DNA from: Actinomycetaceae bacterium
GTDB lineage: Bacteria > Actinomycetota > Actinomycetes > Actinomycetales > Actinomycetaceae
Length of the DNA stretch: 64,000 nt
NCBI GenBank assembly: GCA_028724905.1
Contig: JAQYTG010000016.1
Span: forward strand, 62,001-126,000
Direction of reading: 5' to 3'
Shown here: positions 26,332 to 34,719 of the stretch, piece after piece
Numbering within the stretch: the first letter of the stretch is position 1
How the letters are laid out: every line of letters starts with the position of its first letter
Translations under genes and position numbers: made by a program
The notes under the pieces: generated by a model
Seen by the model: only the letters and a program-made list of their open reading frames with translations
Database searches by the model: none
Told to the model about the DNA's origin: nothing

Positions 26332-27243
26332 GTGATTGTAACGAAAACGCGCGCTGAGCTTGCTGCTGCGCTACGTGAGTGCTCAGGCACAAAAGCGTTG
26401 GTGATGACGATGGGTGCGCTGCACTCGGGGCATCTTTCTTTGGTGCGGGCAGCTCAGGAAGCGGCGGATCACGTGATCGTTTCGATCTACGTCAATCCGC
26501 TTCAATTTGCTCCGAACGAAGACTATGAGGCATATCCGCGCGATCTAGAAAAAGATCTTGCTGCCCTGGCCACGGTGAAGCGCTCACCCGTCAGCGAGCC
26601 TACTGGCGAACCTGTTAGTGAACCCGCCAGCGAACCCGCCGAAGAGCCTGGCGTAGACGTGGTCTTTGCGCCGCTCGACTCTGAGGTTTACCCGCGCACT
26701 CCATTCGTTCGTATTGATCCTGGCCCTATGGCCGCCGTCTTTGAGGGGAAAACGCGCCCGACGCACTTTGCGGGAGTGCTGCAGATCGTGCACAAAGTGC
26801 TGAATTTAGTGCAGCCGGATGTGGCCTTTTTTGGGCAAAAAGACGCTCAGCAGCTGGCGCTGATCCGCACGATGGTAGCTGACCTCAATATGCCGGTGGA
26901 GATCCGCTCGGTGCCGATTGAACGCGATCTGGATGGTCTGGCTCTCAGCTCTCGCAATGCCTATCTTGCCGAGGGTGAGCGCAGATCTGCCCTGGCCTTG
27001 AGTGCGGCTTTACGGGTCGGCGCTCAGGCGGCTCAGCAGGGAAAAAACGCCGATCAGGTGCGCGATAGTGCCCGCGAAAGCATCGCTGCTGCCGCTGGCG
27101 TCCGGCTTGATTATCTCGAACTTGTCCACCCACAGACCTTTGTTCCTTTTGCCTCGGATGAGCGCGGGGAGGGACTCCTCGTTGTGGCTGCATGGGTGGG
27201 CTCTACACGGCTTATCGACAACTGGGAGGTGCTGATTGGTTGA
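26332..27243 (+). CDS. panC: Pantothenate synthetase with Glu/Pro/Ser insertion
   Basis: ATP-dependent ligase joining pantoate and beta-alanine, the last step of pantothenate synthesis. The 303-residue product shows the nucleotidyltransferase motif HSGH at 31-34 (MGALHSGHLSL), VNPLQFAPNEDYEAYPRD, FFGQKDAQQ and SSRNAYL. An insertion of about 25 residues (about 80-105), made of SEP/EP repeats such as PVSEPTGEPVSEPASEP, interrupts the usual continuous run between the YPRDLEKDL helix and GVDVVFAP. It is in frame and probably a surface loop. The GTG start is supported by TAGAAT 7 nt upstream. panD overlaps the end by 8 bp. Confidence 0.95.
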   Translation: MIVTKTRAELAAALRECSGTKALVMTMGALHSGHLSLVRAAQEAADHVIVSIYVNPLQFAPNEDYEAYPRDLEKDLAALATVKRSPVSEPTGEPVSEPASEPAEEPGVDVVFAPLDSEVYPRTPFVRIDPGPMAAVFEGKTRPTHFAGVLQIVHKVLNLVQPDVAFFGQKDAQQLALIRTMVADLNMPVEIRSVPIERDLDGLALSSRNAYLAEGERRSALALSAALRVGAQAAQQGKNADQVRDSARESIAAAAGVRLDYLELVHPQTFVPFASDERGEGLLVVAAWVGSTRLIDNWEVLIG

Positions 27244-27763
27244 TCTGAGTGCTGCCGAGACTTTTCATGCGGCTTCATCTGTGGACGTCACTCCGCCCGC
27301 AAAGGTGGCTTCATCTACTAGTGCAGTGTCGTCTACCCGCCAGCGGACGCTTCTGACGGGGAAAATTCATCGAGCTACGGTGACAGGTGCCGATCTGGAT
27401 TACGTCGGTTCCATCACGATCGACGTCACGCTTATGCGGGCTGCTGATATTCTGCCTGGTGAACAGGTGGATGTCGTCAATGTGAGCAATGGAGCTCGGC
27501 TTACCACATACGCAATTCCAGGGGAAGCTCATAGCGGCGACGTCGTGCTCAACGGGGCTGCTGCCCACTATTTTAGTGCCGGAGACATCGTAATTATCAT
27601 GTGTTACGGGATGATGAGTGACGCCGAGGCCCACTCTTTTGAACCGCATATCGTTTTTGTGGATGCGCAGAATCACATTGTCGAATGTAGCACTGAGCCA
27701 GGGCAGGTACCTGGTGGCTATGGATTGAAAAGTTCAGGTATTCCAGTGGCGGATATGCGCTGA
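27236..27763 (+). CDS. panD: Aspartate 1-decarboxylase proenzyme
   Basis: Pyruvoyl enzyme that makes beta-alanine from aspartate for PanC. Self-cleavage is expected between Gly58 and Ser59 in YVGSITID, leaving the pyruvoyl group at Ser59. The conserved core (LLTGKIHRATVTGADL) begins at residue 39, so this protein has an extra Ser/Thr/Ala/Val-rich N-terminus of about 34 residues. The initiator is TTG at 27236, with GGGAGG 6 nt upstream, overlapping panC by 8 bp. No later start with a better ribosome binding site is visible. Total length is 175, against about 130 for the family. Confidence 0.93.
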   Translation: MVDLSAAETFHAASSVDVTPPAKVASSTSAVSSTRQRTLLTGKIHRATVTGADLDYVGSITIDVTLMRAADILPGEQVDVVNVSNGARLTTYAIPGEAHSGDVVLNGAAAHYFSAGDIVIIMCYGMMSDAEAHSFEPHIVFVDAQNHIVECSTEPGQVPGGYGLKSSGIPVADMR

Positions 27764-27795
27764 AGAAGCTGCCGCGTGCGCGAAAGGGAACATCA

Positions 27796-28728
27796 ATGAA
27801 GAGCGAGAAGAACAAGAAAAAAGCTAAAGCTCATAAGAGTGATAAGAAGTCGGCGCGTAAGGCGGAGAGCACTGTCAAGAAGAGCCTTGATATACCACTG
27901 ATGGTGCGTGATTCTCCGCAGCGGGTATACGATGCCTACATTATGAATCTCTCAGGCACGCTCTTCAACGGAGATCTACTCATGCCTGGGGTGGATAAAC
28001 TATTTGCCGCGCTAAACGTGATGCGCCGGCCGATGGTGTTTATGTCCTCTAATTCGCATACCTCTCCAGCTAGCTATCAGAAGCTATTGGCGAAATTCGG
28101 CATGGACGTGGATATTGATCAAATTTTTACGCCGGTACGCGTCGTGAACGAGTATCTCACTCGCAATTTTCCTGATGCGCAGGTGATGGCCATCGGCGAC
28201 AGTGAATTCTTAGCCCATATGGCGGCTGATGGTCGTGCGCTCACGGACGATCCGCAGCTGGCAGATGTCGTGGTGGTAGCCCACGATCGTGATTTTAATT
28301 TTGCGAAGCTCAATCTCGCCTATCGGGCAATTGTGGGGCCGAAGAAAGCGAAGCTCGTCGTCACGTCGATGGTGCGCTCATGGGTGACTGCCGACGGTGG
28401 CAGTGAGCCAGGAACTAGGGCGATTGTGCGAGCGATTCAGAGTGCCTCGGGTGCGCAGGTGCACTGTAACCTTGGCACGCCAGAGCCAGCTTTCTTAGAT
28501 TATGTGTTCCGGCATCTCGACAGTGAACCGCACAAGACGCTCGTGGTGTCTGATTCCCTGACCACGGATATTCGTATGGCGCGCAACTATGGGGTACCGA
28601 CGGCGTTGGTGCTCACCGGTGAGGGGAGCATCGCGCAAGCTGAGTTGGCGGCTCCTAAAGACCAGCCGAATTTCGTGGTGGATTCTGTGGTAGACGTGGT
28701 GCCTCACTACATTGTGGATCAGCTCTGA
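27796..28728 (+). CDS. HAD-IIA (NagD-like) protein with altered catalytic motif
   Basis: 310-residue member of the HAD superfamily, NagD-type subfamily IIA. The overall arrangement is clear: a motif I region YDAYIMNLSGTLFNGD at 45-60, a motif II serine in VFMSSNSHTS, and the late segment TLVVSDSLTTDIRMARNYGVPTALVLTGEG (quoted across its key parts). In motif I the two aspartates that define DxDGT are Asn51 and Ser53. In motif IV the usual GDxxxTDI reads SDSLTTDI. The nucleophile is therefore missing and the protein is probably not a phosphatase, although the second domain is intact. A Lys-rich N-terminus (1-30) precedes the fold. AAAGGGA lies 6 nt before the ATG. It occupies the panD-lysS gap where mycobacteria have coaX. 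Confidence 0.85.
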   Translation: MKSEKNKKKAKAHKSDKKSARKAESTVKKSLDIPLMVRDSPQRVYDAYIMNLSGTLFNGDLLMPGVDKLFAALNVMRRPMVFMSSNSHTSPASYQKLLAKFGMDVDIDQIFTPVRVVNEYLTRNFPDAQVMAIGDSEFLAHMAADGRALTDDPQLADVVVVAHDRDFNFAKLNLAYRAIVGPKKAKLVVTSMVRSWVTADGGSEPGTRAIVRAIQSASGAQVHCNLGTPEPAFLDYVFRHLDSEPHKTLVVSDSLTTDIRMARNYGVPTALVLTGEGSIAQAELAAPKDQPNFVVDSVVDVVPHYIVDQL

Positions 28729-28991
28729 GATGCAGTAGCTAACTCCTCGATTCTGAGCTGTTGTGTTTGGATGTGGCTGAATGCGGATGGTTATGGATGG
28801 CTGTGGCTGCAAAGCCGGTCGTTATGATCCTGTAGCTGGCTTGTGGTTGGTCGTGGTGGGTCGTGGTAGCAAGTCCGCTGTGGTAGCCCTGTAGCTGGTC
28901 TGGGTTGAGCGGCTTGCTTGGAAAGCCGGCGGTGAACATATCTACAGTTGGCGAATTTCGGCAGTGCTAGTTGATCGCTTATTCTTGGTGT
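28729..28991. other. GT-rich spacer with short repeats
   Basis: 263 bp without a gene. CTGTAGCTGG occurs twice (about 28831 and 28891) with variants of GGTCGTGGTGGGTCGTGGTAGC between. The -10 TATTCT of lysS is at 28980-28985. Confidence 0.4.
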
Positions 28992-30734
28992 GTGAGTACT
29001 CCAAAGAATCTAGAGAAGAATGACGATCAGCTGGCACGCGATCCCTTGGCAGATGTACCCGAGCAGATTCAGGTGCGCAAAAAGAAGCGTGAGCAGATGC
29101 TCGCCCAGGGGCGCGATCCATATCCGGCCGAGCTTCCGATCACGCACACGATCCACGCCGTTCGGGAGCGTTTTAGCGCACTAGAACCTGGGGTAGAGAC
29201 GGAAGAATATGTGGGGATCGCTGGACGTGTGGTGCTGATGCGCCCCTCAGGAAAGATTGCTTTCGTCGTGCTCCAAGCTGGAGACGGGGAGCGCTTGCAG
29301 GCGATCTTTTCGCTGGCCAATGTAGGCAAAGATGCGCTCGATGCACTCAAAGCAGAGGTGGACCTGGGGGATTTCCTCTTTGTGCACGGCTATGTGGGTA
29401 CCAGTAAACGTGGGGAGCTCTCGGTCTTTGCTGCGGCTTCTAGCGGTTCCGCCCGAACTGCTGTCGCTGACAGCGAGGCCGGCGCGGATGCCGATGCAGT
29501 CAGCACCATTGCTGATACCGGTACTGGTGCTGACGCCGGTACTGCCAGTTTCGATGAGAGTGACGGCACGTCGGTAAGCTCGGATAACGCTGCCGATGCC
29601 GGCGACGCCGGAAAAGAGATTCCGGCTTGGATGATGGCCAGTAAGGCGCTGCGGCCGTTACCTAAGACGTACGTCACAGAATCTGGCGAGGAAATGGCGC
29701 TCAACGAAGAAACCCGAGTGCGCAAGCGCCATCTCGATCTGATCACGCGGCAATCGGCTCGCGATATGATCCGCATTCGCGCCGCCGTGATGCGCTCTAT
29801 CCGGCGCACTTTTGAAGAACGCGGATACCTGGAAATTGAGACCCCGATCCTGCAAACCTTGCACGGCGGAGCTGCTGCTCGGCCATTTACGACGCACATC
29901 AATGCATACGATGAAGATCTGTACTTGCGTATCGCCACTGAACTCTATCTGAAACGGGCAGTGGTGGGTGGTGTGGATCGCGTCTTTGAAATCGGCAAGA
30001 ATTTCCGCAACGAAGGCGCCGATTCCTCGCACTCGCCGGAATTTTCTGCTCTGGAGGCCTATCAGGCTTACGCCACGTACGACACGATGGCAGAACTCAC
30101 AAGGGCGATTGTGCAAAATGCGGCGCTCGATGCTTTTGGCACCTTGCAGGTAACGTTGGCTGATGGAAGCGTGTACGATCTCTCCGGCGAATGGACGAAT
30201 CTTGATTTGTACACCTCGCTCTCTGAAGCCGTTGGGGAGCAGATCGACGTGCATACTCCGCGGGAGCAATTGGTGCAGCTCGCGCAGGCGCACGGCATCA
30301 AGGTCAAAGATTATGCCGTGAATGGCAAGATTGCTGAAGATATCTGGGAAGAGCTCGTAGGGAGCAAACTCTATGCCCCCACATTTGTGCGGGATTTCCC
30401 TGAAGATACCTCGCCACTCACGCGCTATCATCGCTCAAAGCCAGGACTTACCGAGAAATGGGATCTGTATATTCGCGGCACAGAAACGGCCACGGCATAC
30501 TCGGAGCTGGCTGATCCTGTTGTGCAACGCGAACGACTCACGGCGCAGAGCCTGGAGGCGGCTAATGGTGATCCAGAGGCTATGCAGCTTGATGAAGATT
30601 TCATTGAGGCGATGGAGCAAGGATTCCCGCCGACGGGAGGCATGGGTATGGGGATCGACCGCCTACTCATGGCGCTCACCGGCTTGGGGATTCGGGAGAC
30701 GATTGCGTTCCCGTTTGTGAAGCAGAGTTCATAG
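28992..30734 (+). CDS. lysS: Lysyl-tRNA synthetase, class II, with Ala/Asp-rich insertion
   Basis: Charges tRNA(Lys). The 580 residues include the OB-fold anticodon domain (about 55-148) and the class II catalytic core with motif 2 FRNEGADSSHSPEF and motif 3 GMGMGIDRLLMAL. Between them lies an insertion of about 64 residues (about 149-212). It is rich in Ala, Asp, Gly, Ser and Thr, with repeats like DAGTASFDESDGT, and is absent from typical LysS (about 500 residues). The start is the GTG at 28992: TATTCT (28980-28985) lies 6 nt upstream and there is no ribosome binding site, so a leaderless message is likely. A strong terminator lies at 30910-30930. Confidence 0.95.
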   Translation: MSTPKNLEKNDDQLARDPLADVPEQIQVRKKKREQMLAQGRDPYPAELPITHTIHAVRERFSALEPGVETEEYVGIAGRVVLMRPSGKIAFVVLQAGDGERLQAIFSLANVGKDALDALKAEVDLGDFLFVHGYVGTSKRGELSVFAAASSGSARTAVADSEAGADADAVSTIADTGTGADAGTASFDESDGTSVSSDNAADAGDAGKEIPAWMMASKALRPLPKTYVTESGEEMALNEETRVRKRHLDLITRQSARDMIRIRAAVMRSIRRTFEERGYLEIETPILQTLHGGAAARPFTTHINAYDEDLYLRIATELYLKRAVVGGVDRVFEIGKNFRNEGADSSHSPEFSALEAYQAYATYDTMAELTRAIVQNAALDAFGTLQVTLADGSVYDLSGEWTNLDLYTSLSEAVGEQIDVHTPREQLVQLAQAHGIKVKDYAVNGKIAEDIWEELVGSKLYAPTFVRDFPEDTSPLTRYHRSKPGLTEKWDLYIRGTETATAYSELADPVVQRERLTAQSLEAANGDPEAMQLDEDFIEAMEQGFPPTGGMGMGIDRLLMALTGLGIRETIAFPFVKQSS

Positions 30735-31126
30735 CCCGTGACGCCAGGCGCTAGCGTCGTTTGCAGCGCTCGTAGCTAGCGTCTGGGAGCGCTGATATCA
30801 CGGCGGGTATATGCGGTTATATGTTTGTGGTGTCGTCACTGATCTGCACTAGTGACGGCACCACACGTGTCTCTAGGGTAAGTGTTTCTAGGGCTAGACG
30901 TCTCTCAGTAGCCCGCTTGAGCGGGCTTTTAGTAGATCCTGTAGTGGATTCGCTCGCGCTTTTGTCACACTATCGCCGTGACATCACGCGCCACCGTACT
31001 CCGCTAGGCATTGTGTACACCATGTGGCGTGTATTCAAGTGAGCCTTTACGCTGCCGTCACGCCACTATATGCACTGTGTATTGTGTGCATCATGTAGTC
31101 TCTATTAGCTATCTACCGCCTAAATC
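30735..31126. other. Non-coding region after lysS
   Basis: About 390 bp without a gene. Two diverged copies of TAGCGTC..GAGCGCT lie at about 30752-30805. The terminator at 30910-30930 is the only clear element; nothing else is recognised. Confidence 0.45.
30910..30930 (+). terminator. Intrinsic terminator downstream of lysS
   Basis: AGCCCGC (30910-30916), loop TTGA, GCGGGCT (30921-30927), then TTT. This is the cleanest rho-independent terminator in the window. Confidence 0.85.
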
Positions 31127-31168
31127 TATCTAGTAAGACGTATCTAGCGAAACGTATCTAGCAAAACG
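31127..31168. repeat. Three tandem 14-bp repeats beside the tetR stop
   Basis: Units TATCTAGTAAGACG (31127-31140), TATCTAGCGAAACG (31141-31154) and TATCTAGCAAAACG (31155-31168) lie 14 bp beyond the stop codon of the minus-strand TetR gene. Confidence 0.85.
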
Positions 31169-31181
31169 ATGTGTTCAGCTC

Positions 31182-31832
31182 TCAGGCTGTTGGTGTCTCA
31201 TCCAATAGGTCTTCAATGCGCAGCGCTTGAGCCACCATGCGTTTGATCTCTTCGTTGGAGAAATCGGGGTGTATCCGCATCAGCTCATTGATACCGATGA
31301 TCAGCGAAAACAGCGTCTCGTATGTGTATGTGATCGGATCGTCGATGCGATCAATAAACGTGGGGACGACGTTATCCGTCAAGAACCGCGCAAATTTATC
31401 TCCAGTTTGCATCATAAAAGAGACGTACATGGCGGCGTTGCCTTCACGGGCGAGCTGGTCGGCAAAAACGCTGTTGTCATCATGGGTGCTCCGCCACAGA
31501 GCAATGATGTGATCGAGAGACTCGTCGATGCTCTCATCTGAGGATTGCGCGTGCCACTGTGTGAGCTTGCGGATGAAAGAATCCACACTTTCGGTGAGCA
31601 TCTCTTCGGCGAGTTCATCCAAATTTCGGAAATAGTGGTAGAAGAGCGGCCGAGGAATATCAATGGCAGTGGCCACCGTGGCAGCTGTAGTTGCCTTCAA
31701 TCCATTAACTGTGATTTGCCGGCGCGCTTCAGCAATGATTTTTGCGCGAGTAGAGATGCCGCGGCCATTCATCCCAGTACTGCGCTGTTTTTGATGAGAA
31801 GTTCCTGAGGCGGAAGATGAGCGTCCAGGCAT
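31182..31832 (-). CDS. TetR/AcrR-family transcriptional regulator
   Basis: 216-residue repressor. An N-terminal TetR helix-turn-helix spans about 27-75: RAKIIAEARRQITVNGLKATT, then the recognition helix region IPRPLFYHYFRNLDEL. A helical ligand/dimer domain follows. The first 24 residues are polar and poorly conserved, so initiation at Met21 (MNGRGIST) is also possible. GAAAGGA lies upstream of the ATG used. A 13-bp palindrome (31863-31875) in front of the gene is a candidate autoregulatory operator. No efflux pump or enzyme is adjacent, so the regulated genes and ligand are unknown. Confidence 0.88.
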   Translation of the reverse strand: MPGRSSSASGTSHQKQRSTGMNGRGISTRAKIIAEARRQITVNGLKATTAATVATAIDIPRPLFYHYFRNLDELAEEMLTESVDSFIRKLTQWHAQSSDESIDESLDHIIALWRSTHDDNSVFADQLAREGNAAMYVSFMMQTGDKFARFLTDNVVPTFIDRIDDPITYTYETLFSLIIGINELMRIHPDFSNEEIKRMVAQALRIEDLLDETPTA

Positions 31833-31862
31833 CGTTGTGCATCCTTTCTCTTGCTACCAAAC

Positions 31863-31875
31863 CATAATAATTATG
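31863..31875. promoter_or_regulatory. Palindrome upstream of tetR, possible operator
   Basis: CATAAT-A-ATTATG is a perfect palindrome with a one-base centre, 31 bp before the TetR start. It overlaps AT-rich -10-like sequence on the minus strand, and CCAC/GTGG half sites lie next to it. Confidence 0.4.
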
Positions 31876-31960
31876 CACCACACGGTGGTCTTTTTTCGAT
31901 GACGCGACGCATAATGTGCCAACTACCTGCGCCACACGAGAGCCAAATACCAAGCCAACG

Positions 31961-32080
31961 GATGAAAGTTATGGGCTAGCAGGCAAAGCTATCGTCTGCT
32001 AGCTCACGTATCCTCTAGTGCTGGCGCTTTGAAACGTTGCCTTAGATGAAAGTTATCCTCTGCTAGCTCGCATATTCTCT
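31961..32080. repeat. Long-period direct repeat between mutY and tetR
   Basis: GATGAAAGTTAT occurs at 31961-31972 and 32045-32056. A 22-bp block recurs at 31995-32016 and 32059-32080 (19 of 22 identical; core TCTGCTAGCTC). These lie downstream of mutY. Confidence 0.75.
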
Positions 32081-32126
32081 CGATATTTTCGCGCTCATAG
32101 TGGGTGAGATAGGGTATTTAGGGCCA

Positions 32127-33023
32127 TTAGGGCAGTGCAATACCGTTATCAAGCTCCCGCGCCAACCCATCGTTCAAGAGGGTGCGCAACGCGGGAGTAA
32201 AACGCTCATCAGTCAGCCCACTCGCGCTCAATAATTCGCAGCGAGCCAATGCGGTATCTGGATGAGCGCGCAAAACGGCCATGATTTTTCCTCTGGCTTC
32301 GCGCTGCGTGCCAGCAAATTTTTGGCGTGCAGGAGCAGGCGCGCTGGCACCTAGCGGATAGCCGTCGAGTTTCCAGCCGCAGAGCTCAGCTATCGGGCAG
32401 CCGCCGCACTGCGGCGATGTAGCGGTGCAGATGAGGGCACCAAATTCCATGATGGCCTGGTTCCACTGTGCGGCTTGCTGTCCATAGCTAGGGACGAACT
32501 GTGCAGCGCGTTCTCGTTCAGCTGCCGTCAGGTGGGCGGCAGGGAGAGCTTGGCCATGCCAGCGCGCAAGCACACGACGGATATTTGTATCGAGCACCAC
32601 AGAGCGTTGATGGAAAGCAAAAGCCAGCAGTGCATCGGCTGTGTATGGCCCAATCCCCGGCAGTGCTAGCAGCCTAGCGCGCTCATCGGGGAGCTCTCCG
32701 CCGTATTCTGTGCTGAGTACCTGTGCACATTCATGCAAGCGCAACGCTCGGCGCGGATAGCCGAGTCGATCCCAGGCGATGAGTATTTCTGCGACAGAGG
32801 CGCTGGCCAGTGCGGCCGGAGTAGGCCAACGGTGCATCCAGGCAAGCCATACTGGGGTGACGCGCGCCACCGGCGTCTGCTGACTCATCACCTCGCAGAC
32901 AAGCACACCCCACGGAGTCACGTCGTTCTTTCTCCAGGGAAGATCACGTGCGTGCTGTGCATACCACTGTGTGAGTGCAGAATATGCCTGAGCAATGGCA
33001 GCAGGTGAGAAGTCGTGGTTCAC
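32127..33023 (-). CDS. mutY: A/G-specific adenine glycosylase
   Basis: Base-excision repair enzyme that removes adenine mispaired with 8-oxoguanine. The 298-residue product shows the catalytic Glu44 in CEVMSQQTPV, the helix-hairpin-helix LPGIGPYTADALL at 121-133, catalytic Asp145 in VVLDTNIRR, and the [4Fe-4S] ligands Cys199, Cys206, Cys209 and Cys215 (C-x6-C-x2-C-x5-C). It is shorter than E. coli MutY (350) and ends in a small helical domain (about 235-298), as in other actinobacterial versions. The start is GTG. Its stop region shows a small duplication (GCCCTAAT, GGCCCTAAAT). It lies near radA, but disA, usual in this neighbourhood, is absent. Confidence 0.93.
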   Translation of the reverse strand: MNHDFSPAAIAQAYSALTQWYAQHARDLPWRKNDVTPWGVLVCEVMSQQTPVARVTPVWLAWMHRWPTPAALASASVAEILIAWDRLGYPRRALRLHECAQVLSTEYGGELPDERARLLALPGIGPYTADALLAFAFHQRSVVLDTNIRRVLARWHGQALPAAHLTAAERERAAQFVPSYGQQAAQWNQAIMEFGALICTATSPQCGGCPIAELCGWKLDGYPLGASAPAPARQKFAGTQREARGKIMAVLRAHPDTALARCELLSASGLTDERFTPALRTLLNDGLARELDNGIALP

Positions 33024-33160
33024 GGCAGGAGATTCCTCGTCGGTGCAAAAGTGTATGACAGCAGTTGTACGGTGACTGATTCTAGGTGTTTTGCTGCCCC
33101 TCGGCCAGTTTTTGGTAGCTTGCTGCTAGGACATCTCGCATAAATCTGGGCTAACGGCGC

Positions 33161-34663
33161 GTGAGCAACCCACATTCTCGTCAAGCACGCTACGGTTTTA
33201 CTGTGGCATATGGCAATGACAATTCTGGAGGATCGCGGGGCACAGACGGCACAAAGGCGCGGCGTATTCTCAGAGCCGTGCCATCGCCAGCATCGCCAGC
33301 AGACGCAGCGCGCCGAGACGCAGATCAGGATCGAGACAACCGAGATCGACAAAATCGGGAAAATCGGGAAACGGCTAGCGCACGCAGTCAATCCGCAGGG
33401 CGCTCGCGCTCGTCAGGCGTGCGTGCGCGTGGTGAGCGTGTACGCTCCACGAGCGGTGCCGTCACAAGACGTGGTGATGATGATCAACGCAAAGTGGCGT
33501 CTCGGCGCGCTGCTGCTTCTCGGCGGCGTCGATCACGGCCGTCGGAGGGCGAACGCCCGCGGCCAGAGCAGCGGCGTTCACAGCAGATTACGGATCATGG
33601 TACGAACCATCTAAGGCGCGGCGCACAGCGAGATATGCGCGTGGCACGTGGCATCCGTGAGCGCCGTGACGGCGTTCGCGGCGGCGTGGACGGCGTGCGT
33701 AGCTCTGTGCATGGCTCTCCCCGTAGCGACTCTACTCGCGGCAACCCACACCGTAGCGGTTCTGCTTCCGGCACCGTGCGAGGCTTACGCCGCGGCTCTG
33801 CTGCAGCTGCGTCTTCGAAGCGTCGAGGAGCCCTGCGAGGAGTGGAGCAAGAACGTGCTAGAGATCGCCGCGATGGAAAGCTCCGCTCACGCACCCCAGA
33901 TACAGTGCATACGGCTGTGCAGATCGCCCAAGCGCAGCGGCGCAGACGGATCATTCGAGCGGCCGTGCTGTGGGTGATCGTCATCGCCGCTGCAATCGGC
34001 TTTGGATATGCGGGGATATCTTTCATTCGTAGCTCGATTGATGATATTGAGGCGAGCACGGCTACCCCCGATCCTAGAGATGCATTCAGAGAGATTCCAT
34101 GCACTCCAGAGCTAGTGACAGCTACCGTGAAGCACAGCGCCACCTATGCGGGGAAGCCTGTGGACTTTTCAGTGTCGTTGACGAATAGTGATGCTCAGCG
34201 TCCGTGCTATCTCAACGCTGGATATGCTGATATGGCTCTGAAAGTGACGTCGGGTGCTGAGCTGATATGGGATTCTCAAGTGTGCCAGGCTGCTCTGCAG
34301 ACGGATCAGCTACTCATTAATGCGGGCAGTTCGGGCAGCTTTGCACTGCAATGGCCAGGAAAAGTGAGTGGAGCACAATGCGTACAGGGCAAGTTAGCAC
34401 AAGCGGGTACGTATCACGCCCAATTGGTGTGGAAAGATAAGCCAGTGGGATCCGATCTCACTTTTGAGCTGAAAGCTGAGCCGCCGAAGCCCAAACCTGC
34501 AAGCAAGCCCAAACCTGCAAGCAAAGATAAGTCTCAGCCCGCAGATAAAGACGCCGCAGATAGAGATGAGAAAGCGAAGCCGGATCCCGCCAAACCGGAT
34601 TCCGCAAAACCAGCCTCCACCAAGCCAGCCTCTGCAAAACCGGATTCTGCAGATAAAAACTAG
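33161..34663 (+). CDS. Arg-rich single-pass membrane protein with Lys/Pro/Ala tail
   Basis: 500-residue protein of unrecognised family. Residues 1-262 are highly basic and disordered, rich in Arg, Ser, Gly and Asp (RRRRSRPSEGERPRPEQRR type), and should be cytoplasmic. One transmembrane helix (about 266-288, AAVLWVIVIAAAIGFGYAGI) follows. The external domain (about 300-435) has the cysteines and beta pattern of a small Ig-like module (PCYLNAGYADMAL, GSFALQWPGKV). The C-terminus (about 436-500) is a Lys/Pro/Ala/Asp repeat (PKPASKPKPASK, then AKPDSAKPAS). The GTG at 33161 lacks a ribosome binding site. Related two-part proteins occur next to mutY in actinobacteria. Possible roles are envelope or nucleic-acid tethering; this is speculation. 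Confidence 0.7.
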   Translation: MSNPHSRQARYGFTVAYGNDNSGGSRGTDGTKARRILRAVPSPASPADAARRDADQDRDNRDRQNRENRETASARSQSAGRSRSSGVRARGERVRSTSGAVTRRGDDDQRKVASRRAAASRRRRSRPSEGERPRPEQRRSQQITDHGTNHLRRGAQRDMRVARGIRERRDGVRGGVDGVRSSVHGSPRSDSTRGNPHRSGSASGTVRGLRRGSAAAASSKRRGALRGVEQERARDRRDGKLRSRTPDTVHTAVQIAQAQRRRRIIRAAVLWVIVIAAAIGFGYAGISFIRSSIDDIEASTATPDPRDAFREIPCTPELVTATVKHSATYAGKPVDFSVSLTNSDAQRPCYLNAGYADMALKVTSGAELIWDSQVCQAALQTDQLLINAGSSGSFALQWPGKVSGAQCVQGKLAQAGTYHAQLVWKDKPVGSDLTFELKAEPPKPKPASKPKPASKDKSQPADKDAADRDEKAKPDPAKPDSAKPASTKPASAKPDSADKN

Positions 34664-34719
34664 CTCACAGGCAAAATCAGCTCACAGGTAAAAACTAGCT
34701 CACAGGCAAAACTAACGAG
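34655..34719. repeat. Stop-codon-spanning tandem repeat, 18-bp units
   Basis: Units 34655-34672, 34673-34689 and 34690-34707, with a partial fourth. Units 1 and 3 are identical (AAAAACTAGCTCACAGGC). The stop codon TAG (34661-34663) of the preceding gene lies in unit 1 and is copied in unit 3. Confidence 0.9.
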
